A DNA stretch of 64,000 bases, from the NCBI GenBank assembly GCA_900314935.1, contig OMXE01000008.1, forward strand, positions 54,294 to 118,293, in the 5' to 3' direction. The translations under genes were made by a program, and so were the position numbers. Source of the DNA: an uncultured Prevotella sp. Its GTDB lineage: Bacteria; Bacteroidota; Bacteroidia; Bacteroidales; Bacteroidaceae. Below are positions 30,283-39,997 of the stretch, in pieces. Position 1 is the stretch's first letter. Every line of letters begins with the position of its first letter. Below the pieces are notes generated by a model. It did no database searches, was not told where the DNA came from, and saw only the letters and a program-made list of their open reading frames with translations.

Positions 30283-33189
30283 ATGAACAAAAGAACCATC
30301 TTATCAACCATCCTGCTTGTGCTTGGTATTCTCTTCGTACAAGCCAAGGATTACAAGTACGTCACCGTACCCGGTGACTTGATGAACACACGTATTTACA
30401 CCCTTGACAACGGTCTGACAGTCTACCTGTCGGTAAACAAGGAGAAACCGCGTATCCAGACATACATCGCTGTGCGTACAGGATCCAAGAACGATCCTGC
30501 CGAGACCACGGGTTTGGCTCACTATCTGGAGCACCTGATGTTCAAGGGAACCGATAAGTTCGGTGTGACCAATCCTGCAGCCGAGAAGGAGTACCTTGAT
30601 AAAATCGAACAGTGCTACGAGGATTACCGACTCTTGAAGGACCCAGAACAACGCAAGGTGAAATACCACGAGATCGACAGTCTGTCACAGCTCGCTGCCC
30701 AGTATTTCATCCCCAATGAGTACGATAAGTTGATGGCTGCTATCGGAGCGGAAGGGACAAATGCCTATACCAGCAATGATGTAACCTGCTATACGGAGAA
30801 TATTCCTGCAAACGAGATCGACAACTGGGCAAAGATTCAGGCCGACCGTTTCCAGAATATGGTTATCCGCGGTTTCCATACAGAGCTGGAAGCTGTGTAT
30901 GAAGAGTATAATATCGGACTGACCTCTGATGTCCGCAAACTCTTTGCCACCATCTGTAAGATGCTCTGGCCCAACCATCCCTATGGACTGCAGACCACCA
31001 TCGGTACGCAGGAACACCTGAAGAACCCGTCGATTGTTAATATCAAGAACTATTTCAACAAATGGTATGTGCCGAACAATGTGGCTGTATGTATGGCAGG
31101 CGACCTGGATCCCGACAAGACCATTGCCATTATCGACAAGTATTTCAGTAGTTGGAAACCTGGTGCCGACGTAAGACAGCCTGTCTTCCCTGCCCTGCCC
31201 CCGCTGACTGCCCCCGCTGACACTACTGTTATAGGTCAGGAAGCAGAACAAGTGTGGGTAGCCTGGCGCGCCAAACAGGCTAATGCACTCCAGGCTGATA
31301 CCTTACAGTTAATGGAGGACGTGCTTAATAACGGACGGGCAGGACTCTTCGATCTGGATCTGAACCAGACCATGAAGGTGCAGAGGGCCAACGGTGGCTG
31401 CGAGCTATTGCGCGATCACGGTGCCTTCTTCCTGATGGGAACGCCGAAACAAGGACAGAGTCTGCAAGAAGTAAGATCGTTGATGCTGACGGAAATCGAT
31501 AAGCTGAAGAAGGGTGACTTCCCGGACAACCTGCTGCCCAGCATTATTAATAACATGAAACGTCACCACTACGAGTTGCTGGAGAGCAATGAAGGACGGG
31601 CTGACCATTTTGTTGAAGCTTTCATCAACGAGGTGGAATGGAAGCAAGTCGTGGAACGTATCGACCGCATCTCAAGAATCTCAAAGAAGGAACTGGTTGA
31701 TTTCGCTAACCGTTTCTTCACGGAAGGTTATGTCACCGTGTACAAGAAACAAGGTATCGACTCTCTTCAGAAGAAAATCGACAAGCCTGCTATCACCCCT
31801 ATTCAGGCAAACCGCGACCAGATGAGTCAGTTCGTGAAGGATATCCAGAATGCACATGTGGAGCCTATACAAGCTAAGTTCGTGGATTACCAGAAGGATC
31901 TCACCACCTTGGAGGTGAAAAAAGGTCAGCCGTTGTACTATGTAAAGAATAATACCAACGGACTCTTCAACCTGGCTTACCGCTATGAATTCGGACAGAG
32001 TGCCGATAAGAGGTATGACTTGGCTTCCGACTATATCAGCTTCCTAGGAACAGCAAAGATGTCAGCTGCCGACATCGTACAACGGTTCTATGAGTTGGGC
32101 TGTGACTGGGGCATCAGTGTAGGCGAAGAATCACTCACTGTTAGTTTGGGAGGACTGAGTGAAAACATGCCAACTGCTATGTCACTGTTGGAGGATCTCT
32201 TCCTGAATGCCAAGGTTGACAGAGAAGCATACAATCAGTTGGTTGACCGTACACTGAAGAGTCGCGAGGACGCCAAGAAGAGTCAGAGGACCTATTTCGA
32301 ATACCTGTATGCATATGGTTCTCAAGGTCCTCGTAATGCCTACCGCGACATCTTAACGGAACAGCAGTTGAAACAGACCGATCCACAGGTATTCATCGAT
32401 CTGCTCAAGAATCTGTGGCAGTATCAGCACAGCGTGCTCTATTATGGTCCGATGGATGAAAAGAGTGTGGTGGCAACAGTCAAAAAGATCCACCGTACCG
32501 CCAAGAAACTGAATAGCGTTCCGCTGAACAACCCATATCTGAACCAATTGGCTAACAAGAACGAGATTCTTCTGGCTCCCTACGATGCCAAGAATATCTA
32601 TATGCGTATGTATCATAATGAGGGACGCGACTGGAATCCAGAAGAGTCTGCTGTTAGGGTTCTGTTCAACGAATACTTCGGAGGTGGCATGAATGGTATC
32701 GTCTTCCAGGAGATGCGCGAGACGAGAGGACTTGCCTATAATGCATATGCCAATTACTCTCGTCCCAGTGTCAAGGGACGCAAGGAGTCGTTTATGACGC
32801 ATATCATCACTCAGAACGATAAGATGATGGACTGTATCGGGCACTTCCAGGAAATCCTCAATAAGATGCCCGCCAGCGAGACAGCCTTCCAGATTGCCAA
32901 AGATGCCGTTACGAAGCAGTTGGCCAGTCTGCGCACCACCAAGATGAGCATTATCTACAGTTATCTGAACGCCAAACGTTTGGGTATTGACTACGATCTG
33001 AACGGCAAGACATTCCAGGATCTGCCGAAGTTGACCCTGCAAGATATCATCAATTTCGAGAAGAGACAGGTAGCCAACAAGGATTATCGCTACATCATCC
33101 TTGGTGACGAGAACAATCTCGACATGAAGGCTCTGGAGAAGATTGCCCCGGTGAAACGACTCACCACAGAGGAAGTCTTTGGTTATTGA
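30283..33189 (+). CDS. M16 (insulinase/pitrilysin) family zinc peptidase, exported
   Basis: 968-residue zinc endopeptidase. A signal peptide (about 1-21, MNKRTILSTILLVLGILFVQ) points to the periplasm or outer membrane. The inverted zinc motif HxxEH is HYLEH with H80, E83 and H84; the third ligand is expected in ELEAVYEEYN about 75 residues later. The protein has four M16 domains in one chain: an active N-terminal half and a C-terminal half with the substrate-clamping FGGGMNGIVFQEMRETRGLAYNAYA. Members degrade small peptides after import. It is followed 46 nt later by the fumarase gene, with two 9-bp repeat units in the gap. Confidence 0.92.
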   Translation: MNKRTILSTILLVLGILFVQAKDYKYVTVPGDLMNTRIYTLDNGLTVYLSVNKEKPRIQTYIAVRTGSKNDPAETTGLAHYLEHLMFKGTDKFGVTNPAAEKEYLDKIEQCYEDYRLLKDPEQRKVKYHEIDSLSQLAAQYFIPNEYDKLMAAIGAEGTNAYTSNDVTCYTENIPANEIDNWAKIQADRFQNMVIRGFHTELEAVYEEYNIGLTSDVRKLFATICKMLWPNHPYGLQTTIGTQEHLKNPSIVNIKNYFNKWYVPNNVAVCMAGDLDPDKTIAIIDKYFSSWKPGADVRQPVFPALPPLTAPADTTVIGQEAEQVWVAWRAKQANALQADTLQLMEDVLNNGRAGLFDLDLNQTMKVQRANGGCELLRDHGAFFLMGTPKQGQSLQEVRSLMLTEIDKLKKGDFPDNLLPSIINNMKRHHYELLESNEGRADHFVEAFINEVEWKQVVERIDRISRISKKELVDFANRFFTEGYVTVYKKQGIDSLQKKIDKPAITPIQANRDQMSQFVKDIQNAHVEPIQAKFVDYQKDLTTLEVKKGQPLYYVKNNTNGLFNLAYRYEFGQSADKRYDLASDYISFLGTAKMSAADIVQRFYELGCDWGISVGEESLTVSLGGLSENMPTAMSLLEDLFLNAKVDREAYNQLVDRTLKSREDAKKSQRTYFEYLYAYGSQGPRNAYRDILTEQQLKQTDPQVFIDLLKNLWQYQHSVLYYGPMDEKSVVATVKKIHRTAKKLNSVPLNNPYLNQLANKNEILLAPYDAKNIYMRMYHNEGRDWNPEESAVRVLFNEYFGGGMNGIVFQEMRETRGLAYNAYANYSRPSVKGRKESFMTHIITQNDKMMDCIGHFQEILNKMPASETAFQIAKDAVTKQLASLRTTKMSIIYSYLNAKRLGIDYDLNGKTFQDLPKLTLQDIINFEKRQVANKDYRYIILGDENNLDMKALEKIAPVKRLTTEEVFGY

Positions 33190-33194
33190 TCAAT

Positions 33195-33213
33195 AAAACT
33201 AGAATAACTAGTA
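33195..33213 (+). repeat. Two 9-bp ACTAGT-type units before the fumarase gene
   Basis: CTAG cores at 33199 and 33208, 9 bp apart, in the 46-nt gap between the M16 peptidase stop and the fumarase start. Confidence 0.7.
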
Positions 33214-33235
33214 AATCATAAAAGGAAAAAAGTAT

Positions 33236-34882
33236 ATGGCTAAAACAGTTGAATTCAAGTATGCTCCGATGTTCCAGATGGGAAAAGACGACACGGAGTA
33301 TCGCCTTCTGACGAAGGAAGGAGTGACCCTCAGCGAATTCGAGGGCAAGGAAATCGTAAAAGTGTCGAAAGAGGCACTTACGCTACTGGCACAGGAAGCC
33401 TTCCACGATGTGGAGTTCATGCTGCGCCGCTCACACAACGAACAGGTAGCACAGGTGCTGAACGACCCTGAGGCCAGTGAGAATGATAAGTATGTAGCCT
33501 TGCAGTTCCTGCGCAATGCAGAGGTTGCCTGCAAGGGTATCCTTCCGTTCTGCCAGGATACAGGTACAGCCATTATCCACGGAGAGAAAGGACAACAGGT
33601 TTGGACGGGCTTTGAAGACGAGGAGGCACTGAGTCTTGGTGTATTCAACACCTTCACACAGGACAACCTTCGTTACTCGCAGAATGCTCCGCTGACCATG
33701 TACGACGAGGTGAACACACGCTGTAACCTACCTGCACAGATCGATATCGAGGCTTGTGAAGGTGCTGAGTACCGTTTTGTCATGGTGGCCAAGGGTGGCG
33801 GTTCAGCCAATAAGACCTATTTCTATCCCATGACCAAGGCTACCATCCAGAATGAGGGAACACTGATTCCTTTCCTCGTAGAGAAGATGAAGAGTCTGGG
33901 TACAGCAGCATGTCCTCCCTACCACATTGCTTTCGTCATCGGTGGTACGTCAGCTGAGAAGAACCTGCTCACAGTGAAGCTTGCATCAATTAAGTATTAC
34001 GACAACCTGCCAACCACAGGCGACGAGACCGGTCGTGCCTTCCGTGACATCGATCTGGAGAAGAAACTCTTGCTGGAGGCTCATCGTATCGGTCTGGGCG
34101 CTCAGTTCGGCGGAAAGTACATGGCACACGACATCCGCGTAATCCGTTTGCCTCGCCACGGTGCTTCCTGTCCTATCGGTATGGGCGTGAGTTGCTCAGC
34201 AGATAGAAACATCAAGGCAAAGATCAACCGCGATGGTGTGTGGCTGGAGAAGATGGACAGCAATCCTACAGAGTTGATTCCAGCTGAGTATGCCAAGGCA
34301 GGAGAGGGTGCTAACCAGATTATCATCGACCTGAACAAGGGTATTGATTCTGTTAGAGCCGAACTCACGAAGTATCCTGTCAGCACCCGTGTGAACCTCA
34401 AGGGTACCATTATCGTGGCCCGCGACATTGCACACGCCAAACTGAAGGCCCGTCTGGATGCCGGTGAGGACTTGCCTCAGTACTTCAAGGACTATCCCGT
34501 ACTCTATGCAGGACCCGCCAAGACACCAGAGGGCTATCCCTGCGGCTCAATGGGACCAACCACTGCCAACAGAATGGATCCTTATGTGGATGAGTTCCAA
34601 GATCATGGTGGTTCACTGGTGATGATTGCCAAGGGTAATCGCTCACAGGTGGTAACTGATGCTTGTCAAAAGCATGGTGGTTTCTACCTGGGAAGCATTG
34701 GTGGTGTAGCTGCTGTGCTCTCACAAAGCAGTATCAAGAGCATCGAGTGCATAGAGTATCCTGAACTTGGCATGGAGGCCATCTGGAAGATTGAGGTGGA
34801 AGACTTCCCCGCCTTTATCCTCGTAGATGACAAGGGTAATGATTTCTTCAAGACCCTGAAACCGTGGCCAGCCACCTGTTGA
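33236..34882 (+). CDS. Class I fumarate hydratase (iron-sulfur)
   Basis: Oxygen-sensitive [4Fe-4S] fumarase interconverting fumarate and malate, used reductively for succinate production in fermenting Bacteroidota. 548 residues, with the alpha and beta parts fused as in FumA/FumB. Cluster cysteines are expected at C106 (LPFCQDTGT), in TAACPPYH and in GVSCSADRN. The C-terminal beta part (about 360-548) contains [19 protein letters not shown]. No signal peptide. It follows the M16 peptidase gene and is followed 20 nt later by a lipoprotein gene. A tartrate or mesaconate activity of the same fold is possible, but length and motifs best fit fumarase. Confidence 0.92.
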   Translation: MAKTVEFKYAPMFQMGKDDTEYRLLTKEGVTLSEFEGKEIVKVSKEALTLLAQEAFHDVEFMLRRSHNEQVAQVLNDPEASENDKYVALQFLRNAEVACKGILPFCQDTGTAIIHGEKGQQVWTGFEDEEALSLGVFNTFTQDNLRYSQNAPLTMYDEVNTRCNLPAQIDIEACEGAEYRFVMVAKGGGSANKTYFYPMTKATIQNEGTLIPFLVEKMKSLGTAACPPYHIAFVIGGTSAEKNLLTVKLASIKYYDNLPTTGDETGRAFRDIDLEKKLLLEAHRIGLGAQFGGKYMAHDIRVIRLPRHGASCPIGMGVSCSADRNIKAKINRDGVWLEKMDSNPTELIPAEYAKAGEGANQIIIDLNKGIDSVRAELTKYPVSTRVNLKGTIIVARDIAHAKLKARLDAGEDLPQYFKDYPVLYAGPAKTPEGYPCGSMGPTTANRMDPYVDEFQDHGGSLVMIAKGNRSQVVTDACQKHGGFYLGSIGGVAAVLSQSSIKSIECIEYPELGMEAIWKIEVEDFPAFILVDDKGNDFFKTLKPWPATC

Positions 34883-34902
34883 ACCGTTAATCGATAGCAT
34901 CT

Positions 34903-35787
34903 ATGTACAAAAGAGTGCTTCAACCTATTGTCTTTGTCCTTCTGATGGCAGTCGTATATGGCTGTAATCAGAAGGCACAGACTCCCCTACCCTCACCGTC
35001 GCAGAATGACAGTACGTCGGTAGCAGTGAATGAGCAAGAAGATGGTCAGAAGGATGGTAAGCTGACCTACAAGAAAGTAGAACAATCGAAGAATGATAAG
35101 TCGGGCGAATACAAGATCGTTGTTGACTTTCCTACTGGCGGTAACCCGATCCTGGTTAATGCCATTCGCGAGTACATCAGCGAGTCGCTGGGCATATCCT
35201 ACGCTGGGGAAATGGAAAACAACATGCAGGGTTCCTACGATGGTGATCTCAGCAATGGTCAGAAAATGATTGACTACTACTTCGACCTGAAGTACAAGGA
35301 GTTCAAGAAAGCTCATGACTTGATGGCTGAGAATATGACAGGCGACGTACCCACCTTCGCCTCGGAGACAGAGATTCACTTTCTTTACGAGACCGACAAG
35401 TTCGTTACCTACGAAATGAAGAAGTACGAGGATATGGGCGGTGCTCACGGAGGAACCTTCATTTCAGGCATGACCTTCCGCAAGAGCGACGGCCGACGTG
35501 TTGAATGGGATCTGTTTACAAAGAGTATGCAGGATGTCATTAAGAAAGGTCTGAAGAAATACTTCGAAATAAACACCGACGAGGAACTGGAGAATTCCCT
35601 ATCTTTGGAGAATACTTACATGCTTCCGCTGCCAGCCACTCCTCCTGTATTCACCAAAGAAGGTGTCCTGTTTACCTACCAGCAGTACGAGATTGCTGCC
35701 TATGCAGCTGGTCTTCCCTCATTCATCGTTCCATATAATGAGGCCAAATTACTGATGAACACGACAGGAAATAATTTACTTCCTTGA
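34903..35787 (+). CDS. DUF3298 (RsiV-like) domain lipoprotein
   Basis: 294-residue predicted lipoprotein. Signal peptide ends in the lipobox VVYGC with the lipidated Cys at 21, then a low-complexity S/Q/E-rich linker (about 25-65). The globular part has a DUF4163-like stretch (IVVDFPTGGNPILVNAI) and a DUF3298-like domain with GGAHGGTFISGMTF, ending near TPPVFTKEGVLFTYQQYEIA and IVPYNEAKLL. The same architecture occurs in the lysozyme-sensing anti-sigma factor RsiV and in PdaC-type proteins, but there is no sigma factor gene here and no transmembrane helix. A sensing or ligand-binding role at the cell envelope is inferred. Last gene before the strong terminator at 35833. Confidence 0.8.
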   Translation: MYKRVLQPIVFVLLMAVVYGCNQKAQTPLPSPSQNDSTSVAVNEQEDGQKDGKLTYKKVEQSKNDKSGEYKIVVDFPTGGNPILVNAIREYISESLGISYAGEMENNMQGSYDGDLSNGQKMIDYYFDLKYKEFKKAHDLMAENMTGDVPTFASETEIHFLYETDKFVTYEMKKYEDMGGAHGGTFISGMTFRKSDGRRVEWDLFTKSMQDVIKKGLKKYFEINTDEELENSLSLENTYMLPLPATPPVFTKEGVLFTYQQYEIAAYAAGLPSFIVPYNEAKLLMNTTGNNLLP

Positions 35788-35832
35788 TCTGTTTTTCAGC
35801 TAATATTTGTTGATTTATATCAAATCTCATTA

Positions 35833-35866
35833 ATAAAAGCGTAGGTTCCTACGCTTTTATTTGTTT
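35833..35866 (+). terminator. Terminator of the hflX-to-lipoprotein run
   Basis: Perfect 13-bp inverted repeat ATAAAAGCGTAGG (35833-35845) / CCTACGCTTTTAT (35848-35860), followed by TTGTTT. The 2-nt gap means the innermost pairs open to form the loop. Confidence 0.85.
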
Positions 35867-35929
35867 ATATGCCTGTTTTTCCTCACCTTTGCAACGACAA
35901 AATGATTGTTTAACAAAAAACAGGTAACA

Positions 35930-36481
35930 ATGAAAAAGATTTTAATGACTTTGGCAGCTGTCGCCATGATGGCAGTTAGCGCCAACGCGCAAGTGTATGT
36001 AGGAGGTAGTATAGGTATCGGTAGTGTGAAAAACGGTAATGGTGATACGGAAACTACTTACAAATTCCTTCCTGAAGTGGGCTTCGCACTCAATAACAAC
36101 TGGTCGCTCGGTGTAGTAGCCGGTGTATCAAAAGGAGGATGTGACTTCAGCGGTCCGTACTTCAATCAAGACACAGATTTAGAGGCAGTCACCATCAATC
36201 CCTATGCCCGATACACCTTATTGCATGGTAAGATGGTAGATGCTTTCATTGATGGCGGTGTTGGATTCACCAGCTATGACGATGTAGGTACAGAGTTCAA
36301 TATCGGTCTCCGTCCCGGTTTGGCAGTTAAGCTGAACAACAAAGTAAGCTTCGTCACCCATTTCGGATTCCTTGGCTATCGTAATTTCAATCCCGACTAC
36401 GAAGGTGCCAAGAACTCTGACATGATAGGTTTTGATATCGATGGTAATAATATCACCTTCGGACTGTATTACAACTTCTAA
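35930..36481 (+). CDS. Small outer-membrane beta-barrel protein
   Basis: 183-residue protein with a signal peptide (MKKILMTLAAVAMMAVSANAQ). ATG 35930 is chosen over an earlier in-frame ATG at 35906 because it opens the signal peptide directly. The mature part alternates hydrophobic and polar residues in short strands (VYVGGSIGIGSV, FALNNNWSLGVVAGVSKG, INPYARYTLL, and the C-terminal FGLYYNF). It ends in phenylalanine, as expected for an eight-stranded barrel of the OmpX/OmpA-N kind. No OmpA peptidoglycan-binding domain. Monocistronic, with its own terminator; the CACCTTTG 38 nt upstream may be its -7 box. Function unknown. Confidence 0.8.
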   Translation: MKKILMTLAAVAMMAVSANAQVYVGGSIGIGSVKNGNGDTETTYKFLPEVGFALNNNWSLGVVAGVSKGGCDFSGPYFNQDTDLEAVTINPYARYTLLHGKMVDAFIDGGVGFTSYDDVGTEFNIGLRPGLAVKLNNKVSFVTHFGFLGYRNFNPDYEGAKNSDMIGFDIDGNNITFGLYYNF

Positions 36482-36505
36482 TAGCAGACGCTATCACAAC
36501 AAAGG

Positions 36506-36534
36506 GCGAGGCATTGAGCATGTCTCGCTTTTTT
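36506..36534 (+). terminator. Terminator of the beta-barrel gene
   Basis: GCGAG (36506-36510) / CTCGC (36524-36528) extended inward by a G-T pair and CAT/ATG, followed by six T. Confidence 0.85.
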
Positions 36535-36586
36535 GTTCTCAGGAACAAGTATCCACGTAACATGACATGCAAAAGTATGGGATTTA

Positions 36587-36618
36587 TTTGGTTATCTTAA
36601 GATTTTTATATACTTTTG
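36587..36618 (+). promoter_or_regulatory. Promoter of the thiamine uptake operon
   Basis: TTTG (36587-36590) and TACTTTTG (36611-36618) separated by 20 nt: a full Bacteroidota -33/-7 promoter directly before the riboswitch. Confidence 0.85.
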
Positions 36619-36640
36619 CACCCGGTTTACAAAAAGTAGA

Positions 36641-36716
36641 CCAAGGGGTGCTGCGAGTGTTCGCGGCTGAGATAATACCCTCATACCTGATCCGGATAAT
36701 GCCGGCGTAGGAATGA
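36641..36716 (+). ncRNA. TPP (THI-box) riboswitch
   Basis: Conserved THI-element sequence in order: GGGGTGC, the pyrimidine-sensing CTGAGATAATACCC, then ACCTGATCCGGATAATGCCGG and CGTAGG, all with expected spacing. It binds thiamine pyrophosphate. A following hairpin AGAAAAAC (36733-36740) / GTTTTTCT (36745-36752) with TTTTCTCT may be the terminator of the expression platform. It controls the TonB-dependent receptor and pnuT. Confidence 0.95.
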
Positions 36717-36732
36717 ACGAGTGATGCTCAAG

Positions 36733-36760
36733 AGAAAAACATCGGTTTTTCTTTTTCTCT
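36733..36760 (+). terminator. Putative riboswitch expression-platform terminator
   Basis: 8-bp A/T-rich stem AGAAAAAC / GTTTTTCT with an ATCG loop followed by TTTTCTCT, between the TPP aptamer and the receptor start codon. Its stability is modest, so control at translation cannot be excluded. Confidence 0.5.
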
Positions 36761-36796
36761 CCCCCCTTATACTTATATATTATTAAATAAGGTGTA

Positions 36797-39256
36797 ATGA
36801 AAAAAGTAATTGTTTTCAGTGTGATGATGGCCATGGCAGCACAGGTGCATGCCGTTCGGCCAGATGACAACGACTCTCTCCGCATGGAACAACTGCAGGA
36901 GGTGGTAGTGAAAGGTGTATGGGTACAGAAAGATGCGCCCTTCGCAGTGGCAAACATCAAGAAGAAAGAGTTGCAGGACTTTGCCAAGACAGGACAAGAA
37001 CTGCCGTTCCTCTTCTCTCAGACGCCAGGTGTTCTGGCATGGAGCGAGAACGGTGTGGGTACAGGAACCTCTTATCTGCGTATTCGCGGAGCAGCGGGTT
37101 CACGTATCAATATCACCCTTGATGGAGTGCCCCTGAACTCCCCTGAAGATCAGTGCGTGTTTTGGGCGAATATGAATTCGTATGCTTCACTCCTTGGAAA
37201 TGCGCAGATACAACGAGGCGTGGGAACATCAACCAATGGCGACGGTGCCTTCGGCGGTACCATCTCACTATCCACAAAGACTCCTTCCACAACACCCAGC
37301 GGTGAAGTGAACGTCTCTTATGGTTCATACAACACCTTCAATGTGGGCGGTTCCTTCTCAACCGGTCTGATGTGGAACCATTTTGTCTTCGACGGTGCCT
37401 ATCATGAGACGAATACCGACGGATATATCCATGGTACCAGCGGACGCTCAGGCAGCTACTACGGAGGATTGAGTTGGTTTTCCGATGATATCGTTATCCG
37501 TTACAAGAACATCGGTAACTTCGAAAAGACAGGTCAGGCATGGAATGGCGTTACTGCCGGTAATGACGACCTGAGTCTGATGGACGGTACCTATGGCGGT
37601 AATACAGGCATCAAAACCTATGAGGATCTGTACAAAGTAGGACTCGGACGTTATAACAGTCTCTATGAGATGTTCTCGACCGATGCTGATGGTAATTTCG
37701 TTCGTGATGCCAACGGCAACTACCAGACAGAACGCTACATGATGAACAACGGTAAGCCCTGGGATAAAACCACCGATAACTTCTGGCAGAACCATAATAT
37801 CCTCTCTGCAGTATGGGATATCAACGAGCACTGGAATACCATGGCCTCCCTGCACTATACTCATGGCTACGGATACTACAAGGAATTCCGCTACAATAAC
37901 AAGATTAAGAAACTGGGGCTGCCTAATCCCACGTTCAGTGACATGAGCGGTGTGAAACGCACCGACTGGGTACGCAAGAAGGGACTGAAGCAGGACACTT
38001 ACGGCATCGTATGGAACCTGAACTACAAAGATAACGACTGGGATGTGATTGGCGGACTCTCCGTGCAGCAGTTCGATGGTAATCACTTCGGTTATATCAC
38101 CTACCTGAGCAACGACAAGCTGCGTAACTTGCTCATGAGCGATGGTGACTACCGTTACTACGACTCTGATGCCAATAAGTTCGACGGTAGCGCTTTCATC
38201 AAAGCCCTCTACCGTTTGTCCGACAGCTGGGACGCTTTTGCCGATATGCAGTATCGTCGTGTGAACTACACTACCGACGGATACAACGACAAGTTCGTCT
38301 ATAATAAGCAGACCTATCTCTACGAGAAGCATATGCTCGACATCGATGAGACATACAATTTCTTCAATCCCAAAGCAGGTATCAGCTTCCATAACGGCGG
38401 TCATCGTGCCTTCGCCTCTGTGGCTTTGAGTCACCGCGAACCCGAACGGAACAACTTCACGGATAATGGTAACTACCCTGCCCCCAAGACCGAATCGCTG
38501 CTCGACTACGAGGCTGGCTATAGCTTTGCCACACCGACATGGCGTGCAGGGATTACCGCTTATTACATGGATTACGATAATCAGCTCGTTCAGACCGGCG
38601 CGCAGAGTGATATCGGTGAACCCCTCACTACCAATGTGAAGAAATCGTATAGGGCTGGTGTTGAACTCACTGCCGGATGCGACATCACTTCATGGCTGAC
38701 TGTGGAAGGCAATGCAGCATTGAGTATGAACAAGATCAAGGACTTTGATGAGTTTATAGATGACTGGGATGACTGGGATTATAAGGATGATGACGCTGGG
38801 CGTCAGGCTGCCATGGCCTTGTATCACATTGATGGTAATGGTGACGAGTTGCGCCAGTTCCACTATGATAATTCCACACTCGCCTTCTCACCTTCAGCCA
38901 TCCTCAACGGATTCCTTAACTTCCACTATAAAGGATGGCAGGCTGTATGGCACACCAACTTCGTGAGTCGTCAGTATCTCGACAATTCTGAGAACAAAGA
39001 CCGTTCACTGCCTTCTTACTCAACCACGAATGTTAAGCTCAGCTATACACTCCCATTGAAGAAGATTGGTGTGAAGGAAGCGGCGTTCGGTGTAAACCTG
39101 AACAATATCTTTGATGCTCATTATGCCAGCAGCGGATGGGCATATTCTGCTGTTGGCGAGAGCTCTGGACATAAGAATGAGAACCGTTACTACCAACTGG
39201 GATTCATTCCAATGGCCGGCTTCACCGCCATGGGTAGCATCACACTGCGTTTCTAA
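36797..39256 (+). CDS. TonB-dependent receptor for thiamine (TPP-regulated)
   Basis: 819-residue outer-membrane receptor. Signal peptide (MKKVIVFSVMMAMAAQVHA), a short TonB-box region (QLQEVVVKG), plug domain (about 45-160) with LPFLFSQTPGVLAWSENGVG, YLRIRGAAGSRINITLDGVP and DGAFGGTISL, then a 22-strand barrel ending in GSITLRF. No carboxypeptidase-like N-terminal domain, so it is not SusC-like. The TPP riboswitch upstream and pnuT downstream identify the cargo as thiamine or its phosphates, as known for the Bacteroidota thiamine-uptake locus. Substrate is inferred from context. Confidence 0.92.
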   Translation: MKKVIVFSVMMAMAAQVHAVRPDDNDSLRMEQLQEVVVKGVWVQKDAPFAVANIKKKELQDFAKTGQELPFLFSQTPGVLAWSENGVGTGTSYLRIRGAAGSRINITLDGVPLNSPEDQCVFWANMNSYASLLGNAQIQRGVGTSTNGDGAFGGTISLSTKTPSTTPSGEVNVSYGSYNTFNVGGSFSTGLMWNHFVFDGAYHETNTDGYIHGTSGRSGSYYGGLSWFSDDIVIRYKNIGNFEKTGQAWNGVTAGNDDLSLMDGTYGGNTGIKTYEDLYKVGLGRYNSLYEMFSTDADGNFVRDANGNYQTERYMMNNGKPWDKTTDNFWQNHNILSAVWDINEHWNTMASLHYTHGYGYYKEFRYNNKIKKLGLPNPTFSDMSGVKRTDWVRKKGLKQDTYGIVWNLNYKDNDWDVIGGLSVQQFDGNHFGYITYLSNDKLRNLLMSDGDYRYYDSDANKFDGSAFIKALYRLSDSWDAFADMQYRRVNYTTDGYNDKFVYNKQTYLYEKHMLDIDETYNFFNPKAGISFHNGGHRAFASVALSHREPERNNFTDNGNYPAPKTESLLDYEAGYSFATPTWRAGITAYYMDYDNQLVQTGAQSDIGEPLTTNVKKSYRAGVELTAGCDITSWLTVEGNAALSMNKIKDFDEFIDDWDDWDYKDDDAGRQAAMALYHIDGNGDELRQFHYDNSTLAFSPSAILNGFLNFHYKGWQAVWHTNFVSRQYLDNSENKDRSLPSYSTTNVKLSYTLPLKKIGVKEAAFGVNLNNIFDAHYASSGWAYSAVGESSGHKNENRYYQLGFIPMAGFTAMGSITLRF

Positions 39257-39269
39257 CTATAATATATAT

Positions 39270-39887
39270 ATGATCAGTACATTCATCGCTGCCCACTGGC
39301 TTGACATAGTCACTACCATCCTCGGTCTGGCCTATATCCTTCTGGAATACAAGGCTAGTGCCTGGATGTGGCTCGCAGGCTTTCTGATGCAGGCTTTGGG
39401 TATCGTGCTCTACTACCAGAAAGGACTCTATGCCGACTGCGGCATGGAGTTCTACTACCTTCTGGTGACCATCTATGGCGTGGGATGTTGGGTGTTGGGT
39501 GACAAACGTTGGTGGAAGCACAAGGACAAGCCATCGGCTGAACTATCCATCAGTCATTTCCCTCGTCGTCTCGTGGTGCCCTGGATAACGGTCATCCTTT
39601 GCATCTGGGGCATCATATACTGGCTGCTTGTAACGTTCACCAACAGTAACGTACCTCTGGCCGACAGTTTCACTACAGCCTTGAGCATAGTAGGTATCTG
39701 GGCATTGGCACACAAGTATCTGGAACAATGGTTCATCTGGATCGCTGTCGATGCGGTTACCTGCATTCTGTATTTCTACAAGGACATTCCCTTCAAGGCA
39801 TCCCTTTATGCACTTTACGTAGTGATTGCCGTATTGGGATATCACAAGTGGAAGCGAATGATGAATGAAGAAAAAGCGATGTGTTGA
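39270..39887 (+). CDS. pnuT: PnuT thiamine transporter (PnuC family)
   Basis: 205-residue inner-membrane protein of the PnuC family with about seven helices. ATG 39270 is 14 nt after the receptor stop and opens at ISTFIAAHWLDIVTTILGLA; the same frame is open further upstream but there overlaps the receptor. The motifs ILLEYKASAWMWLAGF and WWKHK fit PnuC-type facilitators. In Bacteroidota, PnuC homologues under a TPP riboswitch transport thiamine. The thiamine pyrophosphokinase gene that often completes this operon is missing: the next gene is dnaA on the opposite strand. Confidence 0.88.
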   Translation: MISTFIAAHWLDIVTTILGLAYILLEYKASAWMWLAGFLMQALGIVLYYQKGLYADCGMEFYYLLVTIYGVGCWVLGDKRWWKHKDKPSAELSISHFPRRLVVPWITVILCIWGIIYWLLVTFTNSNVPLADSFTTALSIVGIWALAHKYLEQWFIWIAVDAVTCILYFYKDIPFKASLYALYVVIAVLGYHKWKRMMNEEKAMC

Positions 39888-39889
39888 AT

Positions 39890-39907
39890 ATGTGTATTAT
39901 TACACAT
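39890..39907 (+). terminator. Weak hairpin after pnuT
   Basis: ATGTGTA (39890-39896) / TACACAT (39901-39907) with a TTAT loop, 3 nt after the pnuT stop. No T-run follows, so termination is uncertain. Confidence 0.35.
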
Positions 39908-39960
39908 TTAGTAAAAAAACATTAAAAAGCGCATATTGTATGATTTTTCATCTGAAAACG

Positions 39961-39992
39961 TTTGCATAGTTATAAAAATACAATTATCTTTG
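39961..39992 (+). promoter_or_regulatory. Promoter with no downstream gene (small RNA promoter)
   Basis: TTTG (39961-39964), 20-nt spacer, TATCTTTG (39985-39992): a complete -33/-7 promoter. Downstream on this strand there is no ORF, only a structured stretch and a terminator hairpin at 40092-40127. Confidence 0.75.
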
Positions 39993-39997
39993 CATTC

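Noticed and set aside
37448-38434. 328-codon minus-strand open frame
   Set aside because: Antisense to the TonB-dependent receptor barrel; shadow of its codon use.
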